Below, in pieces: positions 20,401-27,354 of a DNA stretch of 39,241 nucleotides (the stretch's first letter is position 1; each line of letters begins with the position of its first letter). This DNA comes from Nostoc sp. TH1S01 (GTDB taxonomy: Bacteria > Cyanobacteriota > Cyanobacteriia > Cyanobacteriales > Nostocaceae). Both the position numbers and the translations under genes were made by a program. The DNA lies in NCBI GenBank assembly GCA_018993265.1, contig JAGKSW010000153.1:1-39241 (forward strand), read 5' to 3'. The notes beneath the pieces are model-generated. The model had not been told where the DNA came from. It worked only from the letters and a program-made list of their open reading frames with translations, and did not search any database.

Positions 20401-21061
20401 GCAGCCAGGTGACAAATTTACTATCTGCGGAATGCTCCATAAATTGGCAAGTTGTCTGAGCATTGTGCAGTAGGTTGCCATGACTAATCATCACACCCTT
20501 GGGCGTGCCTGTGGAACCGGAGGTATATTGCAGAAAAGCTAGGGTATCTCGATCAATGTTGGGGTTTTGCCAATTATCTTCTATCCCCTGTGTCAAATTA
20601 TCAGTAGTCAGCCATTGCAATGATTTTGTGTCAGTCTTTGCTGTCATCAGAGACTGCACTGTTGACAAAATTTCTGTAGTAGTTAAAGCGATCGCAGCTT
20701 GTGCATCCGTGGCGATCGCTTTTATTCTTGGTGTGTTGCGTTGATTTCTGGGAGGATATGCAGTTACCGCCACAACTCCTGCATATAAGCAACCAAAAAA
20801 GGCAATTAAAAAATCTAATCCAGCCGGATAAAGCAGTAAAGCTCGTTCCCCTGTTAAGCCCAATGCTTGTAACCGAGCCGCAACTCGACGCGCTAGCCGA
20901 TCTAATTCTTGATAGGTTAGGGTTGCTTGTTCTGTTTCCCCGTCTAACAAAAATGTAAAAGCATCTCGATTAGGTTGTGTAGCGCTTCTTAAACGCAAGA
21001 GTTCCACAACAGTAGAACAGCTAGGTTGGTCTTGAACAGAGGAATGATTATATTTACTCAT
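14432..21061 (-). CDS. Lipo-initiating non-ribosomal peptide synthetase FAAL-ACP-C-A-MT-PCP
   Basis: This 2209-residue protein has six domains in order. They are a fatty-acyl-AMP ligase (about 1-595; YTSGSTGTPKG at 179-189 and the FAAL-type YGMAETTLMVSG), an ACP (Ser647 in LGLDS), a condensation domain (HHIAADG at 840-846), an adenylation domain (YTSGSTGQSKG from 1316), a methyltransferase inserted between A8 and A10 (EIGCGTG near 1696) and a PCP (Ser2135 in LGGNS). The FAAL activates a free fatty acid as acyl-AMP and loads it on the ACP. The C domain then joins it to the amino acid, which the inserted domain probably N-methylates. Reading the pocket by eye gives D-V-Y-Y-L-G-G-I-C, which I cannot assign. 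As the first gene of the biosynthetic operon it starts the assembly line. A 562-base promoter region precedes it; no strong ribosome-binding site is seen. Confidence 0.96.
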   Translation of the reverse strand: MSKYNHSSVQDQPSCSTVVELLRLRSATQPNRDAFTFLLDGETEQATLTYQELDRLARRVAARLQALGLTGERALLLYPAGLDFLIAFFGCLYAGVVAVTAYPPRNQRNTPRIKAIATDAQAAIALTTTEILSTVQSLMTAKTDTKSLQWLTTDNLTQGIEDNWQNPNIDRDTLAFLQYTSGSTGTPKGVMISHGNLLHNAQTTCQFMEHSADSKFVTWLPMYHDMGLIGGILQPLYGGFPCIIMSPAAFLQRPYRWLQAISQYQGTTSGGPNFAYDLCVQKITPEQKATLDLSSWSVAFNGAEPIRHDTLERFAQAFAECGFRKEAFYPCYGMAETTLMVSGVDKATAPLVKAIEKSALECNRVVELAVTDDNTYHFVSCGRVIPQQKVVITNPETLKACQPDEIGEIWVSGLSVGQGYWHREQETEETFRAYLSDTGEGPFLRTGDLGFLQDGELFITGRAKDLIIVRGRNLYPQDIELTSERSHPCLRAGASATFTVEVENEEKLVVVQELEFRAKPNLAEVINAIRQAVTQEHEVQVYTVVLIKPGSIPKTSSGKIQRRATRMQFLAGELAVVESSILNDKLSINSESERHDDLRREVLLAAKSETHPQLLEAYLHQVLAQILKVEPSQFNSQQALNTLGLDSIMAIDLQNCIETNFGVQIPAVNFLDGISIAQLAMQVSEQLKEEKAIALPTISRVDTDIKEYPLSFAQQRLWFFDQLEPGSPFYNMAIAAKLTGSVNLAILEQSLNAIIQRHAVLRTSFTNRKGKALQVIAPSLTVSIPIIDLERLEITEQPAALDRLIRLEARQAFDLTSGSLLRCTLVRLHPTEHIILLTIHHIAADGWSMGVFLQELAAFYEAFSTGKPPALTELPIQYTDFAVWQRNWLQGDVLNSQLRYWEQQLSKPLPVLDLPTDYPRPPIQSFIGNKREFALSKSLTAGLKTLSRQEGTTLFMTLLAAFKLLLYRYSGQSDILVGSPVANRNYKDLQPLIGCFVNTLALRTNLSGNPTFTQLLKRIREVTLGAYAHQDLPFDQLVEAIQPERDLSRHPLFQVWFALHNTPLPVLQVADITLTRLTVDVGTVQLDLSFDMEETPAGLIGWIEYSTDLFNADTINRMIGHFTTLLESIVQNPEQTIANLPILTRAEQQELLINWNNTHSNNWQNKCLHELFEEQVARTPDNFAVVFEQEKITYHQLNQRANQLAHHLRKLGVKPEVLVGICVERSLEMVVGILAILKAGGAYLPLDPTYPQERLEFMLHDTQVAVLLTQEKLHQELGLHSKATVVYLDSWQVNTQENQLNLVNQALPSNLAYVLYTSGSTGQSKGVCCHHSGVVNLLADFTNRQQIQAGDACSLWTSLNFDVSVYEIFSALLAGGTLHIVPEVIRSDGSNFANWLEINQINSAYVPPFHLQALSNWLSGKSKKLTLQRLLVGVEPIAENLLISIQNQIPGLQIINGYGPTEATICTTLYDVNPENSTDRKTPIGRPVQNTKIYLLDENLQPVPVGIPGEIYIAGIGLARGYLNRPDLTAERFIPNPFSHQAREYLYKTGDRAKYLPDGNLEILGRLDSQIKFRGFRVELGEIESVLRQNPLVEDAVVLLREDIPSEQRLVAYLVTNQNNPHLNTEISATAEVEYLSQIQTVYDQFYSWEFSPSDPAINLRVWKSSYTEQPLPESEILESVDCTVKRILALKPQQVLEIGCGTGLILSRVAPHCHHYSGMDISEVALQYLEQQLDKNQPQLLSKVKLIQGMAHDLTNITSQEIDTVILNEIIQNFPSIDYLVDVLQKVVNLVKSGGQIFIGGVRSLPLLEAFHTSVQLHRAPDSLTVDKFKQRVQEYLAADNELVIDPALFTAIRQHIPQISHVQIQLKGGRYNNELTKFKYDVILYVDTPVETIQNIPSIDWQQEQLSIAAIRQLLLDKEPEYFRIERLSNPRLFKEIKILQWMEAAEPSQTIANLQKTLLDSPNQGLEPEDLWQLSQEIPYTVEIIWSGAGEDGCYDVIFKQQTQTSADYKITAFAELQVIENIRPWQEYGNLRQLTDPQKLVPQLRGFLKEKLPAYMLPSSYVVLDKLPLLPNGKIDKRSLPQPENSRVDLGIAYVPPQTQVEEKIAAIWREILQVDKIGIHDNFFDLGGNSLLIVQLHNELRETFGRELSVVELFQYPTISKLSEHFHQQSTGEAAFNLIQNRAQKQKQALNRQKNLMQRKDKNN

Positions 21062-21301
21062 GTTTATTTTCGACAGATAGATGCACCATTAAAACTGCTG
21101 GTTTTGCTTTTCGCGCTCACCAAGAAAAATCGGTCATAAATCCTGAATAACTAGGCAAGTTGCCGCCTTAATAAAAATAAACTTGCAATTACTGATTTTG
21201 CATTTGTTTACTTAGCTGTATGTCTCGACCATTGATGATTAGTTTAGCCAAACACCGCTTATACCGAAATTAGAAGGCTGATGCTTATTTATGCAATTAA
21301 T

Positions 21302-21318
21302 TCTCAATATTATTGAGA
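21302..21318. promoter_or_regulatory. Candidate operator: TCTCAAT-ATT-ATTGAGA inverted repeat
   Basis: Perfect 7-base arms flank a 3-base centre, about 240 bases before the start of the first synthetase gene, in AT-rich DNA. The position fits an iron-responsive (Fur-type) operator for a siderophore operon, but the sequence is not a close match to the classic Fur consensus, so the regulator is unknown. Confidence 0.3.
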
Positions 21319-21459
21319 GTTATTTTTATTTAGACTGAATTACTTTACCGAGAATTAATAGTATTAAGCAATAGAAAGATCATGAGTAGATTTTATGAAA
21401 AGTAAATTTATGATAATTTTTTAATATGTATTCAGATATGACCAAGCCCTCTTGAGACA

Positions 21460-21484
21460 GGGTGTAGGGTGTGGGGTGTAGGGG
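21460..21484 (+). repeat. G-rich tract with four G runs (quadruplex-type pattern)
   Basis: Runs of 3, 3, 4 and 4 guanines are spaced by 4, 3 and 4 bases (positions 21460, 21467, 21473 and 21481). This meets the usual G3+N1-7 pattern for a G-quadruplex on the plus strand. GTGTAGGG-like low-complexity tracts are also common in Nostoc intergenic DNA, so it may simply be a repeat. Confidence 0.55.
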
Positions 21485-21527
21485 AAGAGAGAGCATCGAA
21501 CCACCCTTGGAATACAAGCCCCGTATG

Positions 21528-21581
21528 AGTAAGGACTACACCATCTGTGGGTTCCAAGCCCCAGATGGTGCAGTCCTTACT
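21528..21581 (-). terminator. Long stem-loop after the MFS exporter gene
   Basis: An inverted repeat with arms AGTAAGGACTACACCATCTG and its near-complement (one mismatch) lies about 43 bases after the exporter stop codon. It could stop or shield the exporter transcript and so separate the exporter operon from the biosynthetic operon. No T-run follows on the minus strand, so it is not a standard rho-independent terminator; it may be a dispersed repeat. Confidence 0.4.
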
Positions 21582-21623
21582 ACACCCAACACCCTATTTT
21601 TGACAACAGGCGATCGCTAAATT

Positions 21624-22964
21624 CTATTTTTCACCATTAAACTGTGCATATTCAGCATTATGGTCGGGTAAAATTTTCTCTATATCCCGCAGTTGGGTAA
21701 TGTAGAATCCAGCACACCCAACCAATAACATACACACAGCGCAGATGACATACAGCAGTGCGATCCCTGCACCTGCATTAGTACCAAATATTGTGGCAAA
21801 AATTCCACTACGACCATCACTGGCGGTTAATGCTGGGGTAAACACTTTATCTGCTAAAGGGCCTGCAATTAAATAAGCTGCTGCTGATCCACATTGCATA
21901 ACTAGTGAATGGGCTGCAAATACCCGTCCCTGGACGTTGGGATCAACTTTGGCTAACCAAATGGCGTTATCAGAACTCCCTTTGAAAGGGAAATTGAAAG
22001 AAGAACAAAACTGTGCAGGTATCCAAGTCCAAGGCGTTCGACCCAAACCAAAGACAATTTTACTTAATCCTGCGCCAATCATCCCCAATAAAACCCCATT
22101 GATTTTCTTTTTAAAACCACCCCAGGTACTGATAATGATCGCTCCGGTGACACCACCAAAACCAGCAGCAGCAGCTAAACTGCCCAAAATCACAGTATTG
22201 TTACCAGTTCTAGATAAAATCATGGCTGAATAAAGGGAATCCCCAATATCATGAGCAAACTGAAACAAAAAGGTGATGGTTAAAAGTGCAAGTAAGCTTT
22301 TACGAACTAAAATGTAGCGCAGACCAAATCCTAAACCTTGCCAGATATGGGTGGGATTTTGATGTTCGTCAGTTTGTGGTGGTTGAGGAATGCGGGCAAA
22401 CAATAAACTACTAATGGCGATCGCAAAGGTAGAAATATCAATCAGCCAAATTCCTAATAAACCAATAATTTGATAAAGATATCCTGCTAAGGCGGGAGCA
22501 ATAATATCACTTCCATAACCTGATACAAATTCGAGACTGCTAACCCTGGTGTAGTGTTTTTTAGGGACTAACAATGATAGTGATGCGGAGTAGGCTAAAG
22601 ATTGGAATTGATTGAATGTCCCGACTATCGCACTACTAAGATATAGATGCCAAATTTGCAAATGATTGGTGAGATACAACAGCATCATTGTGATTGTCAT
22701 CACGACTGCTACTGTATCACCCACCATCATTAGTAGTTTGCGGTTGAAGCGGTCAATAATTGCACCACTGATGGAAGCGATCGCTATACTAGGCAGCAAA
22801 CCAAAAAAGCCCACTAGAGTTAGAGTTGTTGCCTTACCTGTAATTTCCCATGCCCAAATTGCGATCGCAAAGCTACTCATACTACTACCAATGGTAGAAA
22901 CCACTTGACCTGCCCAGATCGTCAAAAAATTACGCATACTGCTGGGATTTGATGATTGTGACAT
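21624..22964 (-). CDS. MFS transporter, probable siderophore exporter (EntS-like)
   Basis: This 446-residue, very hydrophobic protein has about 10-12 membrane segments and the MFS loop motif GAIIDRFNRKLLM after the second segment. The pattern is that of the MFS subgroup that includes the enterobactin exporter EntS and many macrolide-efflux-like proteins. It lies between siderophore uptake genes and the NRPS/PKS operon, all on one strand, so export of the newly made siderophore across the inner membrane is the most likely task. A 176-base gap separates it from the DUF1636-type gene; I saw no convincing promoter in it. Export of another small molecule, or drug efflux, cannot be excluded from sequence. 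Confidence is high for the family and moderate for the substrate. Confidence 0.88.
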   Translation of the reverse strand: MSQSSNPSSMRNFLTIWAGQVVSTIGSSMSSFAIAIWAWEITGKATTLTLVGFFGLLPSIAIASISGAIIDRFNRKLLMMVGDTVAVVMTITMMLLYLTNHLQIWHLYLSSAIVGTFNQFQSLAYSASLSLLVPKKHYTRVSSLEFVSGYGSDIIAPALAGYLYQIIGLLGIWLIDISTFAIAISSLLFARIPQPPQTDEHQNPTHIWQGLGFGLRYILVRKSLLALLTITFLFQFAHDIGDSLYSAMILSRTGNNTVILGSLAAAAGFGGVTGAIIISTWGGFKKKINGVLLGMIGAGLSKIVFGLGRTPWTWIPAQFCSSFNFPFKGSSDNAIWLAKVDPNVQGRVFAAHSLVMQCGSAAAYLIAGPLADKVFTPALTASDGRSGIFATIFGTNAGAGIALLYVICAVCMLLVGCAGFYITQLRDIEKILPDHNAEYAQFNGEK

Positions 22965-23140
22965 TTAACTTCCTGTTACCGTAGTTATGGCAGTATCAAA
23001 GGCGATCGCAAAGTCTATTGTGAGGAAAATTACTTTGTTTTTCTCAATTTGTATAGCTTTTAATCAGCAGATATTTTATCACTTAATCTCTCAACTCTGT
23101 CCCCACGAGTAGTTTAGAAATCAAATAGAATTGTAATTAA

Positions 23141-23536
23141 TCAAGACTCAGGGATGTCTTGACTCATTACAGGAGGAATACAGCCAGAAAAGGCAGAATC
23201 TAACTGTTTAGGAAGTATGTCCCAGTCAACTGCTCCCTGACTATCATTAATATACATCTGCATAAATTCTAGTAATGCGGAGGCGTTTTCTTCATCAGGA
23301 GGTAAATCAACCAGTATATATGTTGGCTTCTGTGGGTGAGAAACAGCAACAACACAACCACGACAATTCCACAAACATTCTACAGGCTGAATTTTTAATT
23401 CTTCTGGGGAAAATTTATCACTTGATAAAGTGGTTATTTTGTCAAGTAAAATACTGCCTTCATAAGGCTGATTTTCGGCTACTTCTGTTGATGAATGGTT
23501 GCAGGATTTGCAAACGAATAGAGTATATTTAGACAT
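23141..23536 (-). CDS. DUF1636-type cysteine-rich metal-binding protein (thioredoxin-like ferredoxin fold)
   Basis: This 131-residue soluble protein has cysteines at 9, 12, 54, 58 and 61 (CKSC near the start, CLWNCRGC in the middle). The spacing recalls thioredoxin-like [2Fe-2S] ferredoxins and the DUF1636 family, which often sits with metal-uptake genes. The function is not established. Because it is encoded 4 bases after the siderophore-binding lipoprotein and before the exporter, a role in iron release from the imported siderophore, or in sensing or storing a cluster, is conceivable. A further cysteine (Cys119) lies near the C-terminus. There is no signal peptide, so it should be cytoplasmic. 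Family call moderate, function open. Confidence 0.75.
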   Translation of the reverse strand: MSKYTLFVCKSCNHSSTEVAENQPYEGSILLDKITTLSSDKFSPEELKIQPVECLWNCRGCVVAVSHPQKPTYILVDLPPDEENASALLEFMQMYINDSQGAVDWDILPKQLDSAFSGCIPPVMSQDIPES

Positions 23537-23540
23537 AAGT

Positions 23541-24599
23541 TTAGGTAGGTGAAAGTAATAGTGAAGGTAATTGTTCTAATATTAAAGAACTAGCTATGGG
23601 CGCGCCGATTACATCACTCCAGAGGGTGTAGTCAACAAAGTAAACTCGGCCTTCTTTCCATGCTCTTGAGTTGTGCAATATAGGACTTTCAGCCCATTTT
23701 TGCTTTAGTTTTTGGAAGGGAACGGTGTAAGTAGATTGACCATTCCAATTGTCTATCCAGGTATTAATAATGATAATATCTGCATCTATTTGACCCAAAG
23801 TTTCCAGATTAATCTGCGGCCTTAATCCTAGCTTTCGGACTAAATCTGGCAGAAATACAGGTTGAAAACCTATTTTTTTTAGAAGTTCATTCGTCTTTCC
23901 TTGGGATATCACCTCTATGTAATCCATTGAAAGGCTGCAAGCAAGATTTAGCACTCGCGGATGGGTACTGGCCAGTTGGGCTAATTGAGTACGGACTTGA
24001 GCTATTTTTTGCTGTTGTGAGGTAATGATTGAAGCAATATTTTTTTGAGTATCTAGTGCATTGGCAACAATTTTAATGTTGTCTTGCCAGTTCTGCTCAC
24101 TATCTATTAAAACAGTGGGTGCGATCGCCGAGAATAACTGATTGTCTTGATAATTTAAGCCCAGAATTACATCTGGTTTGAGTAAAGTCAGCCTTTCCAG
24201 AGAAGGACTGGAACGATCGCCTAAATTAATCGGTTGACTAGTGACGAAATTACCCAGGTAGGGAATTTGTTGGCGAGGATTGTCGAATTGGGGCGATCGC
24301 ACTAAATAAGCATCGGCGTAAGCAGCAGGCTGCACATCGAGTGCTAAAACTAGACTCAACATCTTAGGTTCGAGAACCGCGATTTTTTGAGGTTTACCAC
24401 AAATCTGGGTTTTTCCTGCTGCGTGTTCCACGACTCGACAATCAGCAGATAGCGATCGCCCTTTTTCTAAACTCGTGTTTTGTGGGCTACCACTATGACA
24501 AGCTGTAATTAAAAAGGCTGTCAGCAATACCCAGCCAATATATTTATATACGAGCGCGATCGCTTTGCAGCAAGTTTCCCAGAACATGAGTAGACTCAA
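23541..24599 (-). CDS. Iron-siderophore ABC transporter substrate-binding lipoprotein (FecB/FhuD type)
   Basis: This 352-residue protein has an N-terminal membrane segment ending in the lipobox LITAC (Cys34), so it should be a lipoprotein facing the periplasm. The body shows the two-lobe cobalamin/Fe-siderophore-binding pattern: KIAVLEPKMLSLVLALDV at the start of lobe 1, LTLLKPDVILGL, then a long helix and a C-terminal WKEGRVYFVDYTLW segment. It should hand the ferric siderophore from the receptor to the FecCD-type permease. An internal Met6 is a possible alternative start. The receptor gene ends 130 bases upstream and the DUF1636-type gene starts 4 bases downstream. A broken copy of a close relative lies near 34.6 kb on the other strand. 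Confidence 0.93.
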   Translation of the reverse strand: MSLLMFWETCCKAIALVYKYIGWVLLTAFLITACHSGSPQNTSLEKGRSLSADCRVVEHAAGKTQICGKPQKIAVLEPKMLSLVLALDVQPAAYADAYLVRSPQFDNPRQQIPYLGNFVTSQPINLGDRSSPSLERLTLLKPDVILGLNYQDNQLFSAIAPTVLIDSEQNWQDNIKIVANALDTQKNIASIITSQQQKIAQVRTQLAQLASTHPRVLNLACSLSMDYIEVISQGKTNELLKKIGFQPVFLPDLVRKLGLRPQINLETLGQIDADIIIINTWIDNWNGQSTYTVPFQKLKQKWAESPILHNSRAWKEGRVYFVDYTLWSDVIGAPIASSLILEQLPSLLLSPT

Positions 24600-24698
24600 T
24601 AAAAATCAAGATGAGAAATCAGAAAGCTTTTATGGCAACCCATAAGTAAATTTAGGGGCTAGAAAACAAGGTAATAGAGAGCAAAAATATATTTTATT

Positions 24699-24728
24699 CC
24701 TTCTGCCTCCTGCCTTCTGCCTTCTTCG
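24699..24728. repeat. Low-complexity CTGCCT/CTGCCTT repeat after the receptor gene
   Basis: Imperfect tandem copies of a TTCTGCCTCC/TTCTGCCTTC unit directly follow the stop codon of the TonB receptor gene, in the 130-base gap before the binding-protein gene. Tracts of this type are common in Nostoc-like intergenic DNA. No function is evident. Confidence 0.55.
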
Positions 24729-24729
24729 G

Positions 24730-27354
24730 TTAGAACTGAATTGAAAACGATCCGATGACAGTAAAAGGTGCGCCAGGATAGATTGTATTTCTGGCTTGAG
24801 ATGTCTCATAATAAGTTTCATTGAAAAGGTTGCGGAAATTTAGTGCTAACCTCCAGTTATCCTGTTTGTAATAAATAGCTGAATCTGTTCTGAAATAGCT
24901 GGGCAAAACGCTCGTATTTTCCAAGTCAGCGTATCTATCTCCCACATAGTAAAGTCCCAAACCAAAGCCCAAACCTTTTAAATCACCGCTTTGCAGTTCA
25001 TAAGTTGTCCACAAACTAGCCGCGTGTTCGGGTACATTATCGATGCGATTACCAACAGGAATTGTATTGTCTTTTGAGGTAATCGCGTCGGTGTAAGTGT
25101 AAGCAGCAATAATATTCCAACCTGGCATAATTTCGCCGCCAATGTCTAATTCAATCCCTCTACTTCTTTGTTCTCCCACCTGTATGGAGAAATTGGGATC
25201 GGGATTGTTGGGGTCGTCAGTGACAACATTAGTTCTGGTAATCTCGTAAGCTGCTAGGGTTGCTGAGAACCGTTCGCTAATATCTGCTTTGACACCAACT
25301 TCGTACTGCCTCCCTCTCGTTGGCTTAAAGGGTTCGTTTGTTGCCGAAAGACCGAAAAATCGATCTGGTTGAAACGATTGAGTGTAACTCGCATAAAGGG
25401 AAATCGGTTGAATTGGTTGATAAACAATACCAACACGGGGGCTGAAAGCACTGAGAGATTCTTCAGTTGTTGTTTCTGTAAAACCTGTTTCTTGTCTTTG
25501 GAAGGCATCAAAGCGACCACCAATCAAGACCTTGAGATTATCTGCAAAAGCAATTTGATCTTGGAAGTAAATCCCTAAAGTATCTCTACGAGTTGTGTAA
25601 GAGAAAGTTTGTTCATCAGGTATATCAGGTAAATCAACATCATAATTAGGATTGAAAATGTCTAGCAGTATGGGGTCTGCCACATCGAATGAGGTATATT
25701 CCCAGGTGTTGCGTCGTAACTCCACCCCGATTAAAGGTTGATGGATAATCGATCCTGTCTTGAACCGTCCGACTAATTCTGTTTGTAGGGTATAAATTTT
25801 TCGGAAGAAACTCTCACGGCCTATAGATATTGGGGCAAATTGGTCATCAACTAGGTCATTACCACCAATGGCATAATCGCCTGCTAATCGACCAGAGACA
25901 AAGGAAAATGCATTGCGAAGTTCCCAGTCTTTACTAAATTCATGCTCCAATCTATAGCCAACCCGCAAATTGCTATCCTCATAAACACTTTGTGGCAAAC
26001 CGATGAAGCGACTAATGGGGATAGGCGCAGGTCGATTGCCAATGGAAGGAAGTCCGCGATCGAAGAGGTAATCATTGTTTAGATATTCAAGCTCGAATGT
26101 TAATGAAGTGCGATCGCTGATATTCCAGGTAATTACAGGCGCAACAAATACACGTTCTGTAAAGTTATAATCTCGAAAACTTCCAGAATTTTGATAAGCC
26201 ACATTCAGCCGATATAACACCGAACCATCATCTGTGAGCGGCCCAGAAATATCAAAACTGGGGCGATAGAAACTATAATTGCCGACATTAAATTCAGCCG
26301 AATAATAGGGAGTACTAAGGGGTTGTTTTGTGACAATATTGACAATTCCTCCTGGTTCAGCCTGGCCAAAGAGAACAGAAGCCGGCCCTTTGAGAACTTC
26401 GATGCGATCGATATTTGCTGTATCTACCGAAGAGTAAAAGTCATTGTCAGAAAATCCATTGCGGAAATTTCCATCTTGAGCAAAGCCACGAATATTATAT
26501 CCACCAGCGTCTGAGCCTCCAAAATTACCTTGTTTGCGTACACCACTAACATTTTCTAATGCCTCTTGGACGCGCGTTGTCTTTTGGTCTTCTAAGATTC
26601 GACGCGGGATCACTTGAATCGAACCAGGAATATCTCGCACAGGTGTATCAGTTTTAGTTGCAGTTGAGGCAGTCGGTACACGGTATCCGTCTTGCTCTCC
26701 TGTCACCACCAATTCAATCGGTTCATCCTGCTGTGCGGCAGGTTCTTCTGGAGGTAGCTTGGTGGTTGGTTGTTCCTCCGCTTGTGGTGTTTGGGGCGGT
26801 TGTGCTGCTGTTGCTCCTGATGCTACTTCAAAAATCAACCCTGCATTATCATCAAATAACTCAACAGCAGGTAAAGATTTCTCACCTACCACCGTTAACC
26901 GCACAGTGGTTGCGTCAACATTGGCAACTGTTATCTCCGTAATTCCTGGTATTGGTTTCTCTGAGCGATATGTAAAACCGTCCCCATTAGGCAATTGCAA
27001 CTGCCCACCAGTAATATCTGCAATAAAATTATTCTGTGTACTGCGATTAGTGACTTGGAGTTTTTCTCCTTGGCTGGTTTCTAAAATTACATCCAATCCT
27101 TTCTGGGTAGAATTTGCTTTTACTCCGGTAATTATGACAGTAATTCCTTGGGTTGGTGTTTGTACCAAAGTACCAGCATTTTTGGCAGGATTTTTGGTGC
27201 CAGTCAGTTGAGAGATAGTTTTACTGATTTTCTCCTTTTCCAATTGATCGGCTTTAGCGGGAGTAGAGAGTAAAACAGCGATGGTAGTAAAGCTAACTGC
27301 CAAGGGTATTGCGCTTGTGAGTAACAGGCTTAGAAATAATTTATATGACTTCAT
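24730..27354 (-). CDS. TonB-dependent siderophore receptor with AMIN domain
   Basis: I place the start at the ATG at 27354 because a normal signal peptide begins there (MKSYKLFLSLLLTS... ending STPAKA); the frame runs 56 codons further upstream, but that stretch looks unlike a secreted N-terminus. The mature protein has an AMIN-type domain (about residues 70-185), a low-complexity Pro/Glu/Gln linker, a likely TonB box (ELVVTGEQ), a plug domain (IQVIPRRILEDQ, then NIRGFAQDG) and a 22-strand beta-barrel ending in GSFSIQF with the terminal Phe. It should import the ferric siderophore across the outer membrane using TonB-ExbBD, which are not in the window. The AMIN-plus-TonB-box layout is characteristic of cyanobacterial siderophore receptors. 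Ligand identity is inferred from the neighbouring NRPS/PKS genes. Confidence 0.95.
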   Translation of the reverse strand: MKSYKLFLSLLLTSAIPLAVSFTTIAVLLSTPAKADQLEKEKISKTISQLTGTKNPAKNAGTLVQTPTQGITVIITGVKANSTQKGLDVILETSQGEKLQVTNRSTQNNFIADITGGQLQLPNGDGFTYRSEKPIPGITEITVANVDATTVRLTVVGEKSLPAVELFDDNAGLIFEVASGATAAQPPQTPQAEEQPTTKLPPEEPAAQQDEPIELVVTGEQDGYRVPTASTATKTDTPVRDIPGSIQVIPRRILEDQKTTRVQEALENVSGVRKQGNFGGSDAGGYNIRGFAQDGNFRNGFSDNDFYSSVDTANIDRIEVLKGPASVLFGQAEPGGIVNIVTKQPLSTPYYSAEFNVGNYSFYRPSFDISGPLTDDGSVLYRLNVAYQNSGSFRDYNFTERVFVAPVITWNISDRTSLTFELEYLNNDYLFDRGLPSIGNRPAPIPISRFIGLPQSVYEDSNLRVGYRLEHEFSKDWELRNAFSFVSGRLAGDYAIGGNDLVDDQFAPISIGRESFFRKIYTLQTELVGRFKTGSIIHQPLIGVELRRNTWEYTSFDVADPILLDIFNPNYDVDLPDIPDEQTFSYTTRRDTLGIYFQDQIAFADNLKVLIGGRFDAFQRQETGFTETTTEESLSAFSPRVGIVYQPIQPISLYASYTQSFQPDRFFGLSATNEPFKPTRGRQYEVGVKADISERFSATLAAYEITRTNVVTDDPNNPDPNFSIQVGEQRSRGIELDIGGEIMPGWNIIAAYTYTDAITSKDNTIPVGNRIDNVPEHAASLWTTYELQSGDLKGLGFGLGLYYVGDRYADLENTSVLPSYFRTDSAIYYKQDNWRLALNFRNLFNETYYETSQARNTIYPGAPFTVIGSFSIQF

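Larger units (their letters stand above)
21062..21623. other. Intergenic promoter region of the biosynthetic operon
   Basis: This is 562 bases without a gene, between the exporter gene and the first synthetase gene. Nearest the synthetase it is AT-rich and holds an inverted repeat at 21302-21318. Further away come a G-rich tract at 21460-21484 and a long imperfect hairpin at 21528-21581 just after the exporter stop codon. The promoter of the NRPS/PKS operon must lie here if transcription does not run through from the exporter gene; I could not fix a -10/-35 pair with confidence. Confidence 0.6.

Noticed and set aside
20182-20481. 99-codon minus-strand frame inside the FAAL region
   Set aside because: It is an alternative frame of the real synthetase gene, which has clear domain motifs there.
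24630-24821. Minus-strand 63-codon frame at the end of the receptor gene
   Set aside because: It overlaps the receptor coding end and a low-complexity repeat, and its translation (RRRQKAGGRRNK) reflects the repeat.
26759-27211. 150-codon plus-strand frame opposite the receptor gene
   Set aside because: It is antisense to the AMIN and linker part of the receptor; its length comes from the biased composition of that region and no domain is recognisable.
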